Assembly (NCBI RefSeq): GCF_905220415.1
Contig: NC_059555.1
Span: 6,936,001-7,000,000 of the forward strand
DNA from: Colias croceus
Lineage: Eukaryota > Arthropoda > Insecta > Lepidoptera > Pieridae
Direction: 5' to 3'
Length of the DNA: 64,000 nucleotides
The position numbers and the translations under genes were made by a program. The notes under the pieces are model-generated. The model had not been told where the DNA came from and searched no databases. It saw only the letters and a list, made by a program, of their open reading frames with translations. Positions 23,508-36,150 of the stretch are shown one piece after another. Within the stretch, counting starts at the first letter, position 1; each line of letters begins with the position of its first letter.

Positions 23508-23570
23508 ATTGTTGTTCCACAGGGTACACTTCTTGGTCCCGTTTTATTTCTACTCTACATTATTGGCTAA
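23508..23570 (+). pseudogene. Non-LTR retrotransposon reverse transcriptase remnant
   Basis: Reads IVVPQGTLLGPVLFLLYIIG and then a stop. This is the reverse transcriptase motif PQG..LGP.LF.LYI of jockey/CR1/R1-type LINEs. Only about 20 residues survive and flanking frames are closed, so it is a dead fragment. Confidence 0.65.
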
Positions 23571-24892
23571 CTGAACCACAGAATACATAATAGTAGCTAA
23601 ACGCTCTGAACATTAAAATGTTATCGTCACATAAACATGCGATATTTTTACATATTTTAGTAACAAATCAATCTGTTTGTTTAGATGTTTAATGTTTGCT
23701 AATGTTAATTGTGTGAAAATATGTGTTAAGGAAAATAAAGTATGGAATTTTAATTGATTTTGTGTTTACTTATTTCATTAAAGTATGGTATGTGTTTACC
23801 GCAATGCAATTAATAGTTAAAATGTTAGCATTAACGGTTGACTGCTAAGTTTTTATGAGTCTTTTTTACTAATTCCTCATCACGCTAGCCTTTAACTAGA
23901 TTTCAAAGCCACTTTCAATAAAATTTGTGATTAGCCAGCGGAACGGTTTTCGTGCAAAAAGCATTTTCAGTGACTTTCACCGCTTATACCTTTCTATTGG
24001 TCACGAAGACCTTCTAAACTGCTCTGATTACTAAATAACTGTTGGCAGCCTCATAAAAACTTTCTTAATGTGCGTGTAAATATATACAATTTAATAAAAA
24101 GACCGCTTTCACTCCTTTTAATATTGTGTTCAAATGTTTTTCTTTTTCGAATGATTGAAATTTAAAATAAGCGCCATCTATCGAATCAGTCATGTACTAA
24201 GATGGTAGCATCACAAAACAAGTAATTCCGCAGTGAGACGCTGATAAAATTTCAGATAAAAAAATAATTTTATACAATTTACATTACATTTTTACAATAT
24301 TTAATAACAGTACATCTGAATATGAAAAGGCATTAGGCATTGCTATTTTTAACGAATATTCTTTTTTTGTTAATAAGTTATTGTTACAACTTTTATTGTT
24401 GTAGAGCTATTGAAAACGCTCTAGACAAAAATTTTGAGACTATTTTTATATCAATCATACATAAAATAATGTAAAAATGAATCTATCTTCTTATTTATTA
24501 TTCGTTTATGTAAAAGCTACCCTACTTTTACGAAATAAGGTGTATTTGAGAATGTAGAGCGATCTTATAATCTCAACAGTTTCATCCGAACGGTTTGCAG
24601 TACCGCTATAATTTCACTGTAATTGTAGTTTTGCTTCGAATCTGATATTACTTCTAATTTTATTGCTATGCAGAGTTTAATGACCACGGACTAAGTGTTA
24701 TTTTTACTTTTAACTATTTTTAATTATAAATAAATAAAGTTTATAAATTAATTGTTTTTTTTTTAATTCCTCCGTACTTTTAAACGGGAAATCTTTGATA
24801 TACGATCCGAAGTTTTACTAATTATTGACACATTATTGTTTTCTAGGCCGTTCTTCACTAATTAAAAATACTTTTAGATATTTACTTAGAAT

Positions 24893-24950
24893 TTTGCCAA
24901 AGAAGTTCACTTCTGACATGTGTGCTCGGCATAGGCATACACGCTTTTTT
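24893..24950. mobile_element. Partial i-type MITE
   Basis: GCCAAAGAAGTTCACTTCTG and the following CGGCATAGGCATACACGC match one end of the copies at 43949-44075 and 58339-58461. Confidence 0.5.
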
Positions 24951-25141
24951 ACAGAGTAAACATAAATTTTTCTAATAAAGTTTGTTTTGTTTCATACAAT
25001 TCTAAAATTTGAATAATTTGTAGTTAGGTTATTCTTAACATACATTGGTCGCAGAGATTAAAGGATTATGTACCTACTTTTTAGTCTTAGTTATCGGGAC
25101 ATAATGACATAATCAATAAAGTGCCATAATTTTTTAATCAA

Positions 25142-25380
25142 TCCATACTAATATTATAAATGCGAAAGTAACTCTGTCTGTCTGTCTGTTACTCAATCAC
25201 GCCTAAACTACTGAACCAATTTCCATGAAATTTCGTATGGAGATATTTTGATACCCGAGAAAGGACATAGGCTACTTTTTATCCCGGGAAAATAACGCAA
25301 TCTTGGAAATCGCACGGGAACGGGAACTATGCGGGTTTTTCTTTGAATGCGCGGGCGAAGCCGCAGGCGGAAACCTAGTA
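25142..25380 (-). repeat. Capped short repeat, b type
   Basis: Starts CCATACTAATATTATAAATG, then GTCTGTCTGTCTG and GGCTACTTTTTATCCCGGG; the cap end reads GGGCGAAGCCGCAGGCGG. Near-identical blocks occur at 43222-43461 and 55405-55635. Confidence 0.85.
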
Positions 25381-26619
25381 TAGAATATAGATGTCAGTAA
25401 GGGACACTCTAAACCAAGAAAGTAATATCTTTGTGCTAAATCGTTTGGTCGACAAAAACGTTTCATTGTACGGACGTGATTAATCATTGGTTTCATGTAA
25501 GCTTTTTGTGGATTAGATTCAGTCCAGATCTATAAGATTCATACAAATCTTCTCAGGAGTAAGTAATGAATGTAATTATAGATAGGGGTACCTATATACT
25601 ATTTTTAAGATATAAAAAAAGGGAACTCAAACTAACAATATTATTATGCTTTAATGTTTTCTATACTGCGTTATTGCTATGCTATGTTATTGTTATGCTT
25701 AACATAAATAATGCAAAAATTGATATGGTGCTGTTTGTCAAATAATCATTTTCATTCACAAATAAATGTAGAGCTATTCGTCAAATGTACATATTTTTTC
25801 ATCCTCATTATAATTTTGAATTGTTTTACAAGCCATATTAAAAACAGAAGTGAGTTCTAATAAGACCAACGTATGTCCAATGGTCATTGACATACCGTAA
25901 GAAACTTAATTATGTACCTGCAGATGCGTTGCTAATTTCAAATATGAGTAAACATATATATATTTCCAATAAGTATATAAAAGAAACGGAACATTTATCG
26001 AAGTTTTCTCGATTAATTAAAATACTTTATGACTATAATTTCTGCATAACATGTCGATATAAGAAAGCATTGCTTCGATCACGATATCAACTATAAATGG
26101 TATGAAGTTTTTAAATAGTCTCACGAATAACATGAATTACGTGAAGCTATGTTTGATTACATTGTTAAAATTTTCTTGTTTTAGAGAAATATTTTTCAAT
26201 CTATGAAAATGGTAAATATTACATTTTTTTAAATAGAAGTTTTGCTAAATATCCTGTAGGTTAATATAATGCTTCAATTGCAATAGCACTAAAATTGATA
26301 AATAGTCTGTTTGAATTTAACAGTATAAAAATAATTCTAGATAGATTACTATAAAATTTTTGAACACCAGAATTAATAATTATTATATGCAGCAATTAAA
26401 AAACTTAATAGCAGAATATAGTGAAATATTAAAGGTTAACACTTATACAATGAGAAAACTTATTAGTTCAACCACAGAACCGCGAAGTTATCAGCTTAAC
26501 AGGTTTCTATGCAATTTCTCTGCAGGCTATTGCCCCGGAGTGACTCATTGTTACCTTGCTAGACGCAATCTCCTCTGTCACTTATAATCCTATATAATAA
26601 ACGATCACAAAATAATCAC

Positions 26620-26726
26620 CTTTGAAATGGAATATCAAATCACTCGCCAAATTTTCAACGACAGAAACACTATCACTTGAGCGCGGCGTTTTTGATGTTT
26701 TTTTGTTTGTCGGGATTTAACCGACT
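26620..26726 (-). promoter_or_regulatory. Putative transcription start and untranslated first exon of gene B
   Basis: On the minus strand an initiator-like TCGCAGTCGG (A at 26726) lies in a G+C-rich island (26.69-26.88 kb) within A+T-rich flanks. It is followed by a donor-like CAAAG|GTGATT at 26618-26619. A CACGTG E-box sits about 25 bp upstream (26751-26756). Gene B's ATG exon begins at a splice acceptor, which requires such an upstream exon. The intron to 22230 would be 4.4 kb. Confidence 0.5.
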
Positions 26727-27787
26727 GCGACGGGAAAGGGGTGAAACGGTCACGTGAATGGTATTGCAAAGAATGTGAGAGACTTGGTGCGCGCGCGCAT
26801 TTTATCATTTCGTCACGCGCGCTGCATCTTGAGATGGGGGGATGGCTCAGAGAAATATTGGAGGCGGGATGTTTTGATAACAATCAAAAGTGTTAATAAT
26901 AATTAATATCGTGTATATTAAATTGACTTACATTGAGCGTTGAACATAATGCATACTGTTTTTTAATGATTTTATTTTGAAATTAATGTTATTATAAATG
27001 AGACTAGATATGAGAAACAAAAGCGTATTTTATTTTAATTTAATTTCATATTTAGTTTTAGCTTTTAGTTCGTGTTCTTTTCGTAATCTTTACCATTAAT
27101 TAGTTGTTTGTATATCTTTAATTTAGATAACTTTAAGAACAAAATCGTGAGAGATGAAAATGTCTTATACCTACTTAATTTATATTAAGTTAGATTTTGT
27201 TACAATTGGTACAATTTTTTGTTTGGTATGTATTTGTGTCTGTGGTGTCGTGTTCGGGAAAAAAATATATTTACCATCTTCGTTTAATTAAACTACAGTT
27301 AAAATTTAAGAACTTCAAAGTTTCGTCCCAAATGAAGCACATTTTAATAATTCATAAGCTTTAATTTAAAGTTTTAAGTAGCAGATTTATGTTTGCAAAC
27401 TAAATTTCAATGTGCCAAATAAAACTTCACCTTTTGCTTTTTATGAATAAAATACGTTTCTTTCAGATACAGCAAGAGCCTATTTTTCTTTAAACGAAAA
27501 AAGTAGTGATTGAAATACTTTCACGTTACAGCAAACACATCTTCAATGCTTTTAACCTTTTTTACAAAATAAACCAATACATTATTGGTTCTGAAGTAGG
27601 TATTTATAGATAAGTGCATTTAGATAAAAGGTACTAACACATATTTATCAATATTATTACCTGCTGTGCCGATATAATCGATTCAGACTGCAGTGAAAAT
27701 TATAGAAAGATTCGTATAAAAGATTGTATAAATTGTATTTGTATCTTATAAATTAGTTTTATGTCTATTTGCCGATTATTTATATTA

Positions 27788-28045
27788 TACTAGCTTTCCA
27801 TCCGCAGCTTCGCCCGCGCAGTCATAGAAAAACCCGCATAGTTCCCGGTCCCGTGGGGTATTGCCGGGATAAAACCTATCCTATTTCCCGGGGTAAAAAA
27901 TGGGTAAAAAGTAGCCTATGTCCTTTCTCGGGTATCAAAATATCTCTATACCAAATTTCATGCAAATTGCTTCAGTAGTTAAGGCGTGATTGAGTAACAG
28001 ACAGACAGACAGAGTTACTTTCGCATTTATAATATTAGTATGGAT
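27788..28045 (+). repeat. Capped short repeat, b type
   Basis: ACTAGCTTTCCATCCGCAGC at the cap, then GTAGCCTATGTCCTTTCTCG, an ACAGACAGACAGACAG microsatellite and TTCGCATTTATAATATTAG. Confidence 0.85.
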
Positions 28046-28625
28046 TTCTTCTTTTCATCAATTTTTTTGAACACTAATTAGTAATTACTGACCTACGCAA
28101 CTTCTCATCCCACAAATATTTTTGCAATAGTTTTCGTTGCTCTACAGTCTACAGCGTCAAATGGATGGAGCGTGAAATAATATAGTCTTCCCCGATAATA
28201 GACTATCTAATTTTTATTTATAATTTTACATATTTATAAAATTTCAGATAATCCTCTGTGTCCCAGTAACACGATTGAGATTATTCTACCAATATCATCT
28301 TCTCCATATTATTACGATATGCGATAGTAAAGAAATCACTTGCAACTTGCAAGACAAATTCGCCAGTGTTGCAAGTGTAATTCACCCCCAAAATTAGCCC
28401 ACTTATAGCGTCTTCATCATTTCGCAACCTACAATAGAACCGTCATAAACGGCAACCATAATGCTTGTAGAAATTCCTAATGACGGTGACTCATCAGTGG
28501 TCAAAACCGAAGGAATTGCGGGTTTCCATTGATGTACGGTTTTATAGAGATTGAGTTATTGTTTCGTTTTACGCGAACAAATTAAAGACTTTTCAGACTT
28601 TGTATATGAACGCGTTATTTATTAT

Positions 28626-28734
28626 TGAAGTGAAACTTCTTTATCGGGGTTGGATAAAAATGTAGTGAAACATTTTTGCGTTACGCTGTAGGCGTGACAT
28701 TTTTGCGTTACGCCTTATCCCTAAGTTTCACTTC
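28626..28734. mobile_element. Small MITE, i type
   Basis: Ends GAAGTGAAACTTCTTTA and TAAGTTTCACTTC are inverted. The centre has two copies of ATTTTTGCGTTACGC. Confidence 0.6.
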
Positions 28735-28805
28735 TTACGTGTGTACTCTAGAACACGCACACATTTTTTTTGATATATTATGTCATATTCACAAAAATCT
28801 AACAG

Positions 28806-28957
28806 TAAGGGCCAGCGCAGATACGATGGAGCGCAGCGCAGAGCATTTTTCATTGTCAAACTATTATCGACATTGTCACATGCGAAAGGTAGAGCGCTGC
28901 GCTTTTGAGAGGGCTAAGTCGATAATAGTTTGAGTTGCTCTCCGCCACCGGCCCTTA
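28806..28957. mobile_element. MITE with TAAGGGCC inverted ends
   Basis: Left TAAGGGCCAGCGCAG; the right end read inverted is TTTAAGGGCCGGTGGCGGAG. The inner words CAAACTATTATCGAC and GTCGATAATAGTTTG are perfect inverses. 152 bp, non-coding. Confidence 0.7.
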
Positions 28958-29802
28958 AAGTTGACGTTGAAAAGTCAAAGTTTCTAAATTACATAAATAC
29001 AGTTCTAATTCCTTACATCAAAAGTTCGTACATAGGCGTTAAAGCGCTCAATATCTCTATCATCTAAAATCGTATGTAAATGGAAACAGACCGTTAAATT
29101 TCATAACGTGGCGTGCGGTCGTACGATGTTCATTTATTTCGTTTGCTATTGCACACACACATACATAAATGTCTGGAGAAAATGCGTTAATGTGCGCTTA
29201 ACGTGTTTCTACTTTTACTAGTATTTCATTAATAATTCCCGTTTTATGTTTTAAACTTTATAATATCATAGGAAAGTATATGAGACGCTAATAAATGGTG
29301 CTTTCGTGTGTACCTACCTACTATTCTTAGCTATATACTTACTTTAATTCAAAAGTATTCCTTTCCGGCATAAGAGCCATTAAACTTATTTAAAACAGAT
29401 TAAGGCTACGCCTTGTTGCAAGAATGAAAATTCAAGGGTTTGCAAAGACGACAGAAATTTGTATGCAGAGGCTTCACTGTGCGATGTCGGGAAAACTAGT
29501 TTCGTTCTTTTAACAGTTTTCAGTTTTCACAAAAGGGATAGGTTAAAGTTTTTATAGGATAATTTACTTTTCTGAAATTTTTTAAAAAATTTACTATTCA
29601 TAACACACTGACAATTGTTAAAATGTAGTCTGTTTCTATTAGCAGTTTAATTAACAAAACTCTTTTCATAGTTATACATACTTAAATGCGAAAGATTATA
29701 AAGTAAGTATATAATATATTTTTAAATATTGAAAGCTAATCTTTACAAATACCATGCCTATTATAATATAATTCCAGTTTCCTTATAATATTATATCCAC
29801 TA

Positions 29803-29995
29803 CTAGCTTACCGCCCGCGGCTTTGCCCGCTTTGTCTCATACCAAATAAATTATACACTAAAACCTTCCTATTGAATCACTCTATTTATTCAAAAAAAAA
29901 CCGCATGAAAATCCGTTCCGTAGTTTTAAATATTTAAGCATACAAAGGGACATAGGGACATAGGGACAGAAAAAGCGACTTTGTTTTATACTAAG
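29803..29995 (+). repeat. Capped short repeat, a type
   Basis: CTAGCTTACCGCCCGCGGC to AGCGACTTTGTTTTATAC, with a small internal duplication of ACATAGGG. Confidence 0.85.
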
Positions 29996-30006
29996 TATGT
30001 AGTTAT

Positions 30007-30196
30007 GATCTGTATTATGGTTAATCTCTGGGGGGTGTTGCAAAACAATGTGAGCGTAACAGGGGCGGAAAATCATCTTTGTGATGGCATATTTATTGCA
30101 CGATCTGTATTATGGTTAATCTCTGGGGGGTGTTGCAAAACGATGTGAGCGTAACAGGGGCGGAAAATCATCTTTGTGATGGCATATTTATTGCAC
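30007..30196. repeat. 95-bp tandem duplication
   Basis: Two adjacent copies of a 95-bp unit beginning GATCTGTATTATGGTTAATC. By eye they differ at one base (CAAAACAATG versus CAAAACGATG), so the duplication is recent. It lies directly after the a-type repeat. Confidence 0.92.
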
Positions 30197-31170
30197 CGAT
30201 AAACATCGCAATCTGAATAGCATTGCGATAAGAATGTAAAAATATAATAATAACCGAAACTAATACTTAAAAACTAGAAACATCGCTTTCTTTATTTACT
30301 TACAAAGTTAAATACAAGTTTTTAGTAATGCAATAGTACACAAAAAACAAAACAACAATTAAAATGTATGATGAAAGATATCGTAATTTTATTTTGATAT
30401 ACTCGGTATAGAGTCGTGTAGATTCTTTTAAAACAAATTTTTGTGTATTTTTTCTTATTTTGTGTATAAAGTTAAACATGGAGACTAATAACATTGAAAG
30501 TTAAAACCGTTTTCACTGTTCTATTATTATTTACATTATGTAAGATTGCGTACAAGACATTTTGAACTGCACGTTGCATAAGAATAATAAATTAAATCTA
30601 CGCGTATACATATAGATCACCTTAGCTTGCAGTGACAATAAGTTCGCCATCTTCGCGGATAAAGTTTTCCTCAATATTGGCATCACCAAAGTTTACGTAA
30701 TAAAATTCGCATTTTGCAGATCAAAGAAGACTCTTCCTAACTTAATTAAACTCTTGTTTTTTACGTGCTAAAGGCTTCAACTTTATCCGACTGTAAATTA
30801 ATTTAAAAAACACACAAAAAAATTGGACTACAACGGAATAACCGGGCACTTTTAAATATTTAATCGTCATAACAAATATGGTACCAAAAAGTTTCATGGA
30901 AATATTTCATTTCGTAAATCTTGGAAATCTATCGCTTTTCAATTAAAATAATGATAGTTTTACCCCTTAATAGAAACTTTATCTTTACTTTATCGCTTTT
31001 GTGATTTAATCTAGCAAAAGGAGAATTATGTAATACTCGTTAAATATAATAATCAAGTTTAACGGAGTGTTGTAGTGCTAAGTTTAGTTTGTTACAAACT
31101 ATATTACTAAGTTACTCTATAGTTACTATAGTTTTTCACCTATTGTACTATTATGAACAAAATCAAACAA

Positions 31171-31347
31171 ATATATAAAACTCAAAGGTGACTGATATAG
31201 TGATCTATCAACGCACAGCCCAAACCACTGGACGTATCAGGCTGAAATTTGGCATGCAGGTAGATGTTAGGACATAGGCATCCGAAATTCTTGTGGGAAC
31301 GGGGAAAAACGGGGATGCACGTACAAAGTCGTGGGCGGAAGCTTGTT
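31171..31347 (+). repeat. Capped short repeat, g type
   Basis: Same body as 11228-11430 (GTGACTGATATAGTGATC, CTGAAATTTGGCATGCAG) with a roughly 20-bp internal deletion. Confidence 0.75.
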
Positions 31348-31740
31348 GAATATAAATTCAGATAATAAAGACTATTGAATAATAATAATTATTTTGGATA
31401 GTACTTTACTGAAGCATTTCATGAACTAAATACTTTATTTGTATACAACACGATCCAAACATGAAAAATAAATCTTTACACTCCAAGCAGATACTCTCAG
31501 AGTGCCTTAATAACATACACTTATTAAACTTTTAAAAACATTTCCCATTTTGATTATATATCGATTTAAAATTATCCCACTTTTTGTCTAAACGTGGTCA
31601 CAAGAAAATTATTAGTGCGTAATAAATTGCGTGTCGTGTCGTGTGCGGTCGATATTACATATCCAACAAAACTATTGTTCAAAACATGACCAAGCTTAGC
31701 TTTATTTTCTAGAATTCATCCTATCCAACTAATCCTATAC

Positions 31741-31965
31741 TACAATTAATATTATAAATGCGAAAGTTTGTGAGGATGTGTATGTGTTTGTTTGTTACTC
31801 TTTCACGCAAATACTACTGAACAGATTACAATGAAATTTAGCACGCATATAGAGGGTAACTTGGATTAACACATAGGATAGGTTTAATCCTGGAAATCCC
31901 ATAGGAACGGGAACTATGCGTGTTTTTCTTTGAAAATGTAGGCGTAGCCGCGGGCGGAAAGCTAG
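31741..31965 (-). repeat. Capped short repeat, b type
   Basis: ATATTATAAATGCGAAAG to GTAGCCGCGGGCGGAAAGC. This subtype has GGATTAACACATAGGATAGG in place of the GTCT-type middle, as at 35924-36150 and 58001-58216. Confidence 0.8.
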
Positions 31966-32330
31966 AAAAAAATATAGACGAATGGTCCATAATCTTACGA
32001 GTCATTGGTTCAAAAGAACGGGAGTTTTGTTTTCCGTTAACTGCAGATGAAATTTAAATTTCTAATTAATGTTTACAGCTTGCAAATTGCGCTTGCAAAT
32101 TGAGAAGATAATATAGCCTATAAAATAAAACGTAACTATATATAGAACCTTGATACAGTAGTAGTATTTAAGATACTTAGGGGCGATAATGGGACAATGT
32201 ATGTGACCTATAAATTATCGCTAATCGAATAATATACAATAGTATAAGAGTCTTTCACCGCTTTCGTCTTGCAATTATTCTAAACGTTGGTGATTGGTTT
32301 AAAATGTAAAAATAGACTAAAACATCAGTT

Positions 32331-33567
32331 AAAAAACGACGTGTGGCACTCGGGGACTGCCGCGGTAAAGCTATTGCATGTTATGCGGTATGCCTTCAAG
32401 CCACACTTCCGCCCGTCGGAGTGGGGAGCGTGAGGTTTTTCGTTACCGTAAAATGGGGTTAATAGACACAACTTTCAACTTCTAGACTGATTTTCTTACA
32501 TATTTTCTATGAAAGCTGTTATCAAAGAATTGTCAAATTGCGAGTCTCGTTTTAATTTACCAAATAGTTATGCTTTGATTAAACATAAATTTGAGAATTA
32601 TTTGTGAAATAGGAAAAAGTAGGCCGTTTCTATTTACCTTGAAAGTGGGGTCAAAAGATACGACAGAGGGGTGAATAGAGAAAAAACTTAGGGTTGTCAA
32701 AATCAACTTGTATTGTACTTATGTACCTACTTATTCGTTTTTCAGTAAACAACTATCAACAATAATTGAAAAGTTTAATTTTTGTAATTTTAATCATATT
32801 GGTAGCGTTAGTGGTAGCGTTACAAAGGTTGAAAGGATTAATGCCGATTAAGGCCGTTGAAGATAAAAAATGTAACTTTCAAATTAAAGTGTCACAGAAA
32901 AACATTTTAACAAAAATTTTTAATTGAAAACTGTCATGATGAAAAAATACTCGATTGACAACCCTGAAAATCATGTTTCTATTAACCTCTTTCTCGTTGC
33001 TATCAACCCCTCACTCGTATCTATTCACACCTTTGATCGGTTCTATTGACCCTAAAGGCGTGTCTAATCGCCCCCCACTCGGTTCTATTCACCTCGAATT
33101 CAGTAAAAAAATCTAAGTCTCGATTTTACTAAAAAATTAGAACAAAATGATGGAATATTGATACTCAGCTTTTTATTCCTAATAGATGAGAAACTTAGCT
33201 ATCCAAGTATGCAAATTGACAAGGAGATAACGGTGAAGAACTTGATGTTTTTTTAAAAGTTTTACACAGTTAATAAACAGTTGTACGCAGACGTTCACTT
33301 CAACAGCTTTTTTCTTTATGTCATTAAACTTTACGTAAATTTTAATGTTGCCAGATTGAAGGAAAAATGTTGCAGTTTTATTAACAGTGGGAATAAAGAT
33401 ACTTTAACAGACTATAGAGACACTAGAACGACCTTAATCAAGTTCTCAGGTTTGTTTCTATACACCCCGCGATTTCTATTCACCCCATTTTACCAGTACG
33501 GAATTTCTCGATTCGGTCTTCGCGCTCAAGGCCCGCGATAGAAGCTATGCAATAGCTTAAAAACGAC
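32331..33567 (+). mobile_element. h-type element split by another transposon
   Basis: Left part 32331-32446 (GTGTGGCACTCGGGGACTGC to CGTTAC) and right part 33497-33567 (TACGGAATTTCTCGATTCGG to GCAATAGCTTAAAAACG). Together they match the intact copies at 12426-12608 and 22262-22437. Confidence 0.88.
32447..33496. mobile_element. 1,050-bp TIR element with subterminal TTCTATTNACC repeats
   Basis: Inserted into the h element with a 3-bp TAC duplication (32444-32446 and 33497-33499). The left end is CGTAAAATGGGGTTAATAGA; the right end read inverted is CTGGTAAAATGGGGTGAATA. Inside, many variants of TTCTATTnACCCC occur, pointing one way near the right end and the other way near the left. An 86-codon frame at 33281-33541 runs out of the element into the host repeat and is not a gene. 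No transposase is present. Superfamily not assigned: CACTA-like, Harbinger and Zator elements make 3-bp duplications, but the end sequence fits none clearly. Confidence 0.85.
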
Positions 33568-35190
33568 AGAAAAAAAAACCTTTTTGAAAATTCGAGTAAC
33601 AATTATCAATTTTTGTATACTTACGCCAAAAATAACGAAATGTATAAGGAAAAAGTCGAAAACAAATTAATTCAGAAGCTCATTAATCAGGAATATGAAA
33701 TAGCGAATTTAAATCTTGAAAAACCGTCTCGGTCAGCTGATGCAAAACTTTCTAAAGGCGATCGTTAAAAATATTCGCAACGGTGATTTGCGAGTGCATC
33801 TTAGTTTGAATATATTCGACTTTTATTAGTAAAACAATTTTATGAGCAAATAAAAAAAAAAAAAACATTTTAACAAAAAAAATTATGAGCTTTTTTGTTA
33901 TATTGTAAGTAAGCTTGTATTTGATAACTTGTCGTTGGCGTGATATAATATTTTAGCACCAAATTTGCATTAACAAATAGATAAAAACTAAAACAAAGAG
34001 AGAAAACAATTTAAATAAAAATCCAAGTGTCATAGCTTGTCGTAAATCATATTTGTGTAATATAGTTTCATATTTTTAAGCAAGAAAAATTCACAATGCA
34101 AGTAACTTTATAAAAAACTTTCTGTGAAAACTTGAATTAACAAATGGCATATTAAAGTGTTAAAATGTAGTCTTGAAACTTTTTTCTGTTTCTCTCGTTT
34201 TGAAAATGTTATGTATTTCGTTGCATTTCGCATATAATGCGGTTACATTAAAAGTGAATTTAGAAAGCGTACACTACCGTTTGCTATCAGTTTATCTTTT
34301 GTACGTAATATTACATTACGTCTCGATTCACTTTGCTTATAATTTCTTTACTGCCTCAGCCCCCGGAATCACAGACACAATGGAAAATCTATCGTGTCTA
34401 TTCCCGATCGGGCCGCTCGGTGGTCAATGGGTACAAGTCCGAGACGGGCCGCAGACAGCAAACTGCAACAGCAAACTGCAAGCGACAACACTTTTTTCTA
34501 TGAACATCTATGAAATTGATTCTAAGCTAAAGTTTTCTTAACTACATTTACAGGCCTAACTATAGGACGTTTGTATAGGTAATTATTATTTTGTTTTCCA
34601 TATCTTTATACTATGATATATAAAAGAGCTAGATACGTTACCCGCTCTCTATTTTGGCAAGAAAAAACTCAGCTAAGTGCCCGAGTTTCACTTAGTCACG
34701 CACCATTCAGCGTCGTGGCTGGACGTTCTTTTTATATTTTAATCGGCAGTTGTTATTACGAAGTACATGAGTGAGACATGTATTATGTCTCGTGCGTGAG
34801 AGTGAAAGAGAGAACAACTGTATTGGTGATAATGCGTTAGTAAGTAGGTATGTATTAATTACGCTGTTTTTTAGTGCAATGATGTTGGCGTATGCCGCGT
34901 CTTCTAGTATAATAGGTCATTGTCTTTATAATATGTTTTTTTGCTATACTGATAAAGATAGTGATAGTGAAAAAAAAACTAAAAATAAACTACCTATTGT
35001 TTTCATTATCGGCAGTTATCAGTTTTTATATTTAGCTATTAGTTACCTACAGCTTTTCGAAATTAAAGAAACTTATGAAGCTGAATTAATTAATGCTTAG
35101 TTATTCGTCGTTAGTAGATACCACAATATTATTCTTCTTCGAGTAACAATGTCTAATATTTTAGTGAAAGTCACTTAATGCTTCAATAAT

Positions 35191-35360
35191 TATTATAAAG
35201 CTGAAGAGTTTGTTTGTTTTAACGCGCTAATCTCGGTCCGATTTGAAAAATTCTTTCGGTGTTAGATAGCCCATTTATCGAGGAAGGCTATAGGCTCACA
35301 GGAGCGCTAAGACTTACAGGAGCGAAGCCACGCGGGTGTAACCGCGGAGCGCAGCTAGTA
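35191..35360 (+). mobile_element. Capped short repeat, f type, with 10-bp target duplication
   Basis: TATTATAAAGCTGAAGAG to GAGCGCAGCTAGTA, flanked by CTTCAATAAT at 35181-35190 and 35361-35370. Non-coding, 170 bp. Confidence 0.82.
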
Positions 35361-35923
35361 CTTCAATAATTTTGTGGAAAAATTATGTGTGTGACTTCAA
35401 TTATAAAACAATTCCGCTATTATTAATATTCTTGTGAAACAAATCAATCTCTTGGGTGTCTATTGTCAACACGGCGGAAGTTATAAATTATATTCTCTAG
35501 AGTCTATGTTATAACTGGATATCTCTATATGGTCGACAATATAATTTTTAAACATGGCAACTAAGGAATACAAAGTTTTGAAGTAGTGTGCAGAATATAC
35601 GCAAACTATATGACAATACGTGATAAAAGTTTGTAAACATCCCGAGGATGCATTTTCTGGGATAAAGCCTTTTTATGCAGGGTACAAAGCTTATTATCAT
35701 GACATATTTCGTATTAGTTTCTTGAGCATAAAAGAGTTAGAAAGAAGTACACATTGATTACATTATTAATTATTATTAATGAGTAATATTAGTTTTAAGT
35801 GAACTCTATATTTTCCTAGATGTCCCGGGTATGAAAAATTGATGTTGGCCAATTCTCAGATCTTCCTAATAGGCACTCAAAATTTTATGAGAATCGGTCC
35901 AGCTGTTTCAGAGGTTTATGATA

Positions 35924-36150
35924 CACTAGCTTTCCGCCCGCGGCTTCGCCCGCGTTTTCAAAGAAAAACCCGCATAGTTCCCGTTCCCGTGGGATTTCCG
36001 GGATAAAAACTATCCTATGTGTTAATCCAAGTTACCCTCTATATGTGTGCTAAATTTCAATGTAATCGGTTTAGTAGTTTTTACGTGAAAGAGTAACAAA
36101 CATCCATACATCCATACTCACAAACTTTCGCCTTTATAATATATATATTA
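35924..36150 (+). repeat. Capped short repeat, b type
   Basis: ACTAGCTTTCCGCCCGCGGC, TTCCCGTTCCCGTGGGATTT, TCCTATGTGTTAATCCAAG, ending TTTCGCCTTTATAATATAT. Confidence 0.85.

Noticed and set aside
26360..26587. 75-codon plus-strand frame near gene B's promoter
   Set aside because: No recognised domain or splice support; its second half is only slightly richer in G+C than the rest.
34173..35100. Two plus-strand frames of 122 and 109 codons
   Set aside because: No domain, no splice context and A+T-driven amino-acid content. The G+C-rich patch near 34360-34480 is odd but does not extend the frame into anything recognised.
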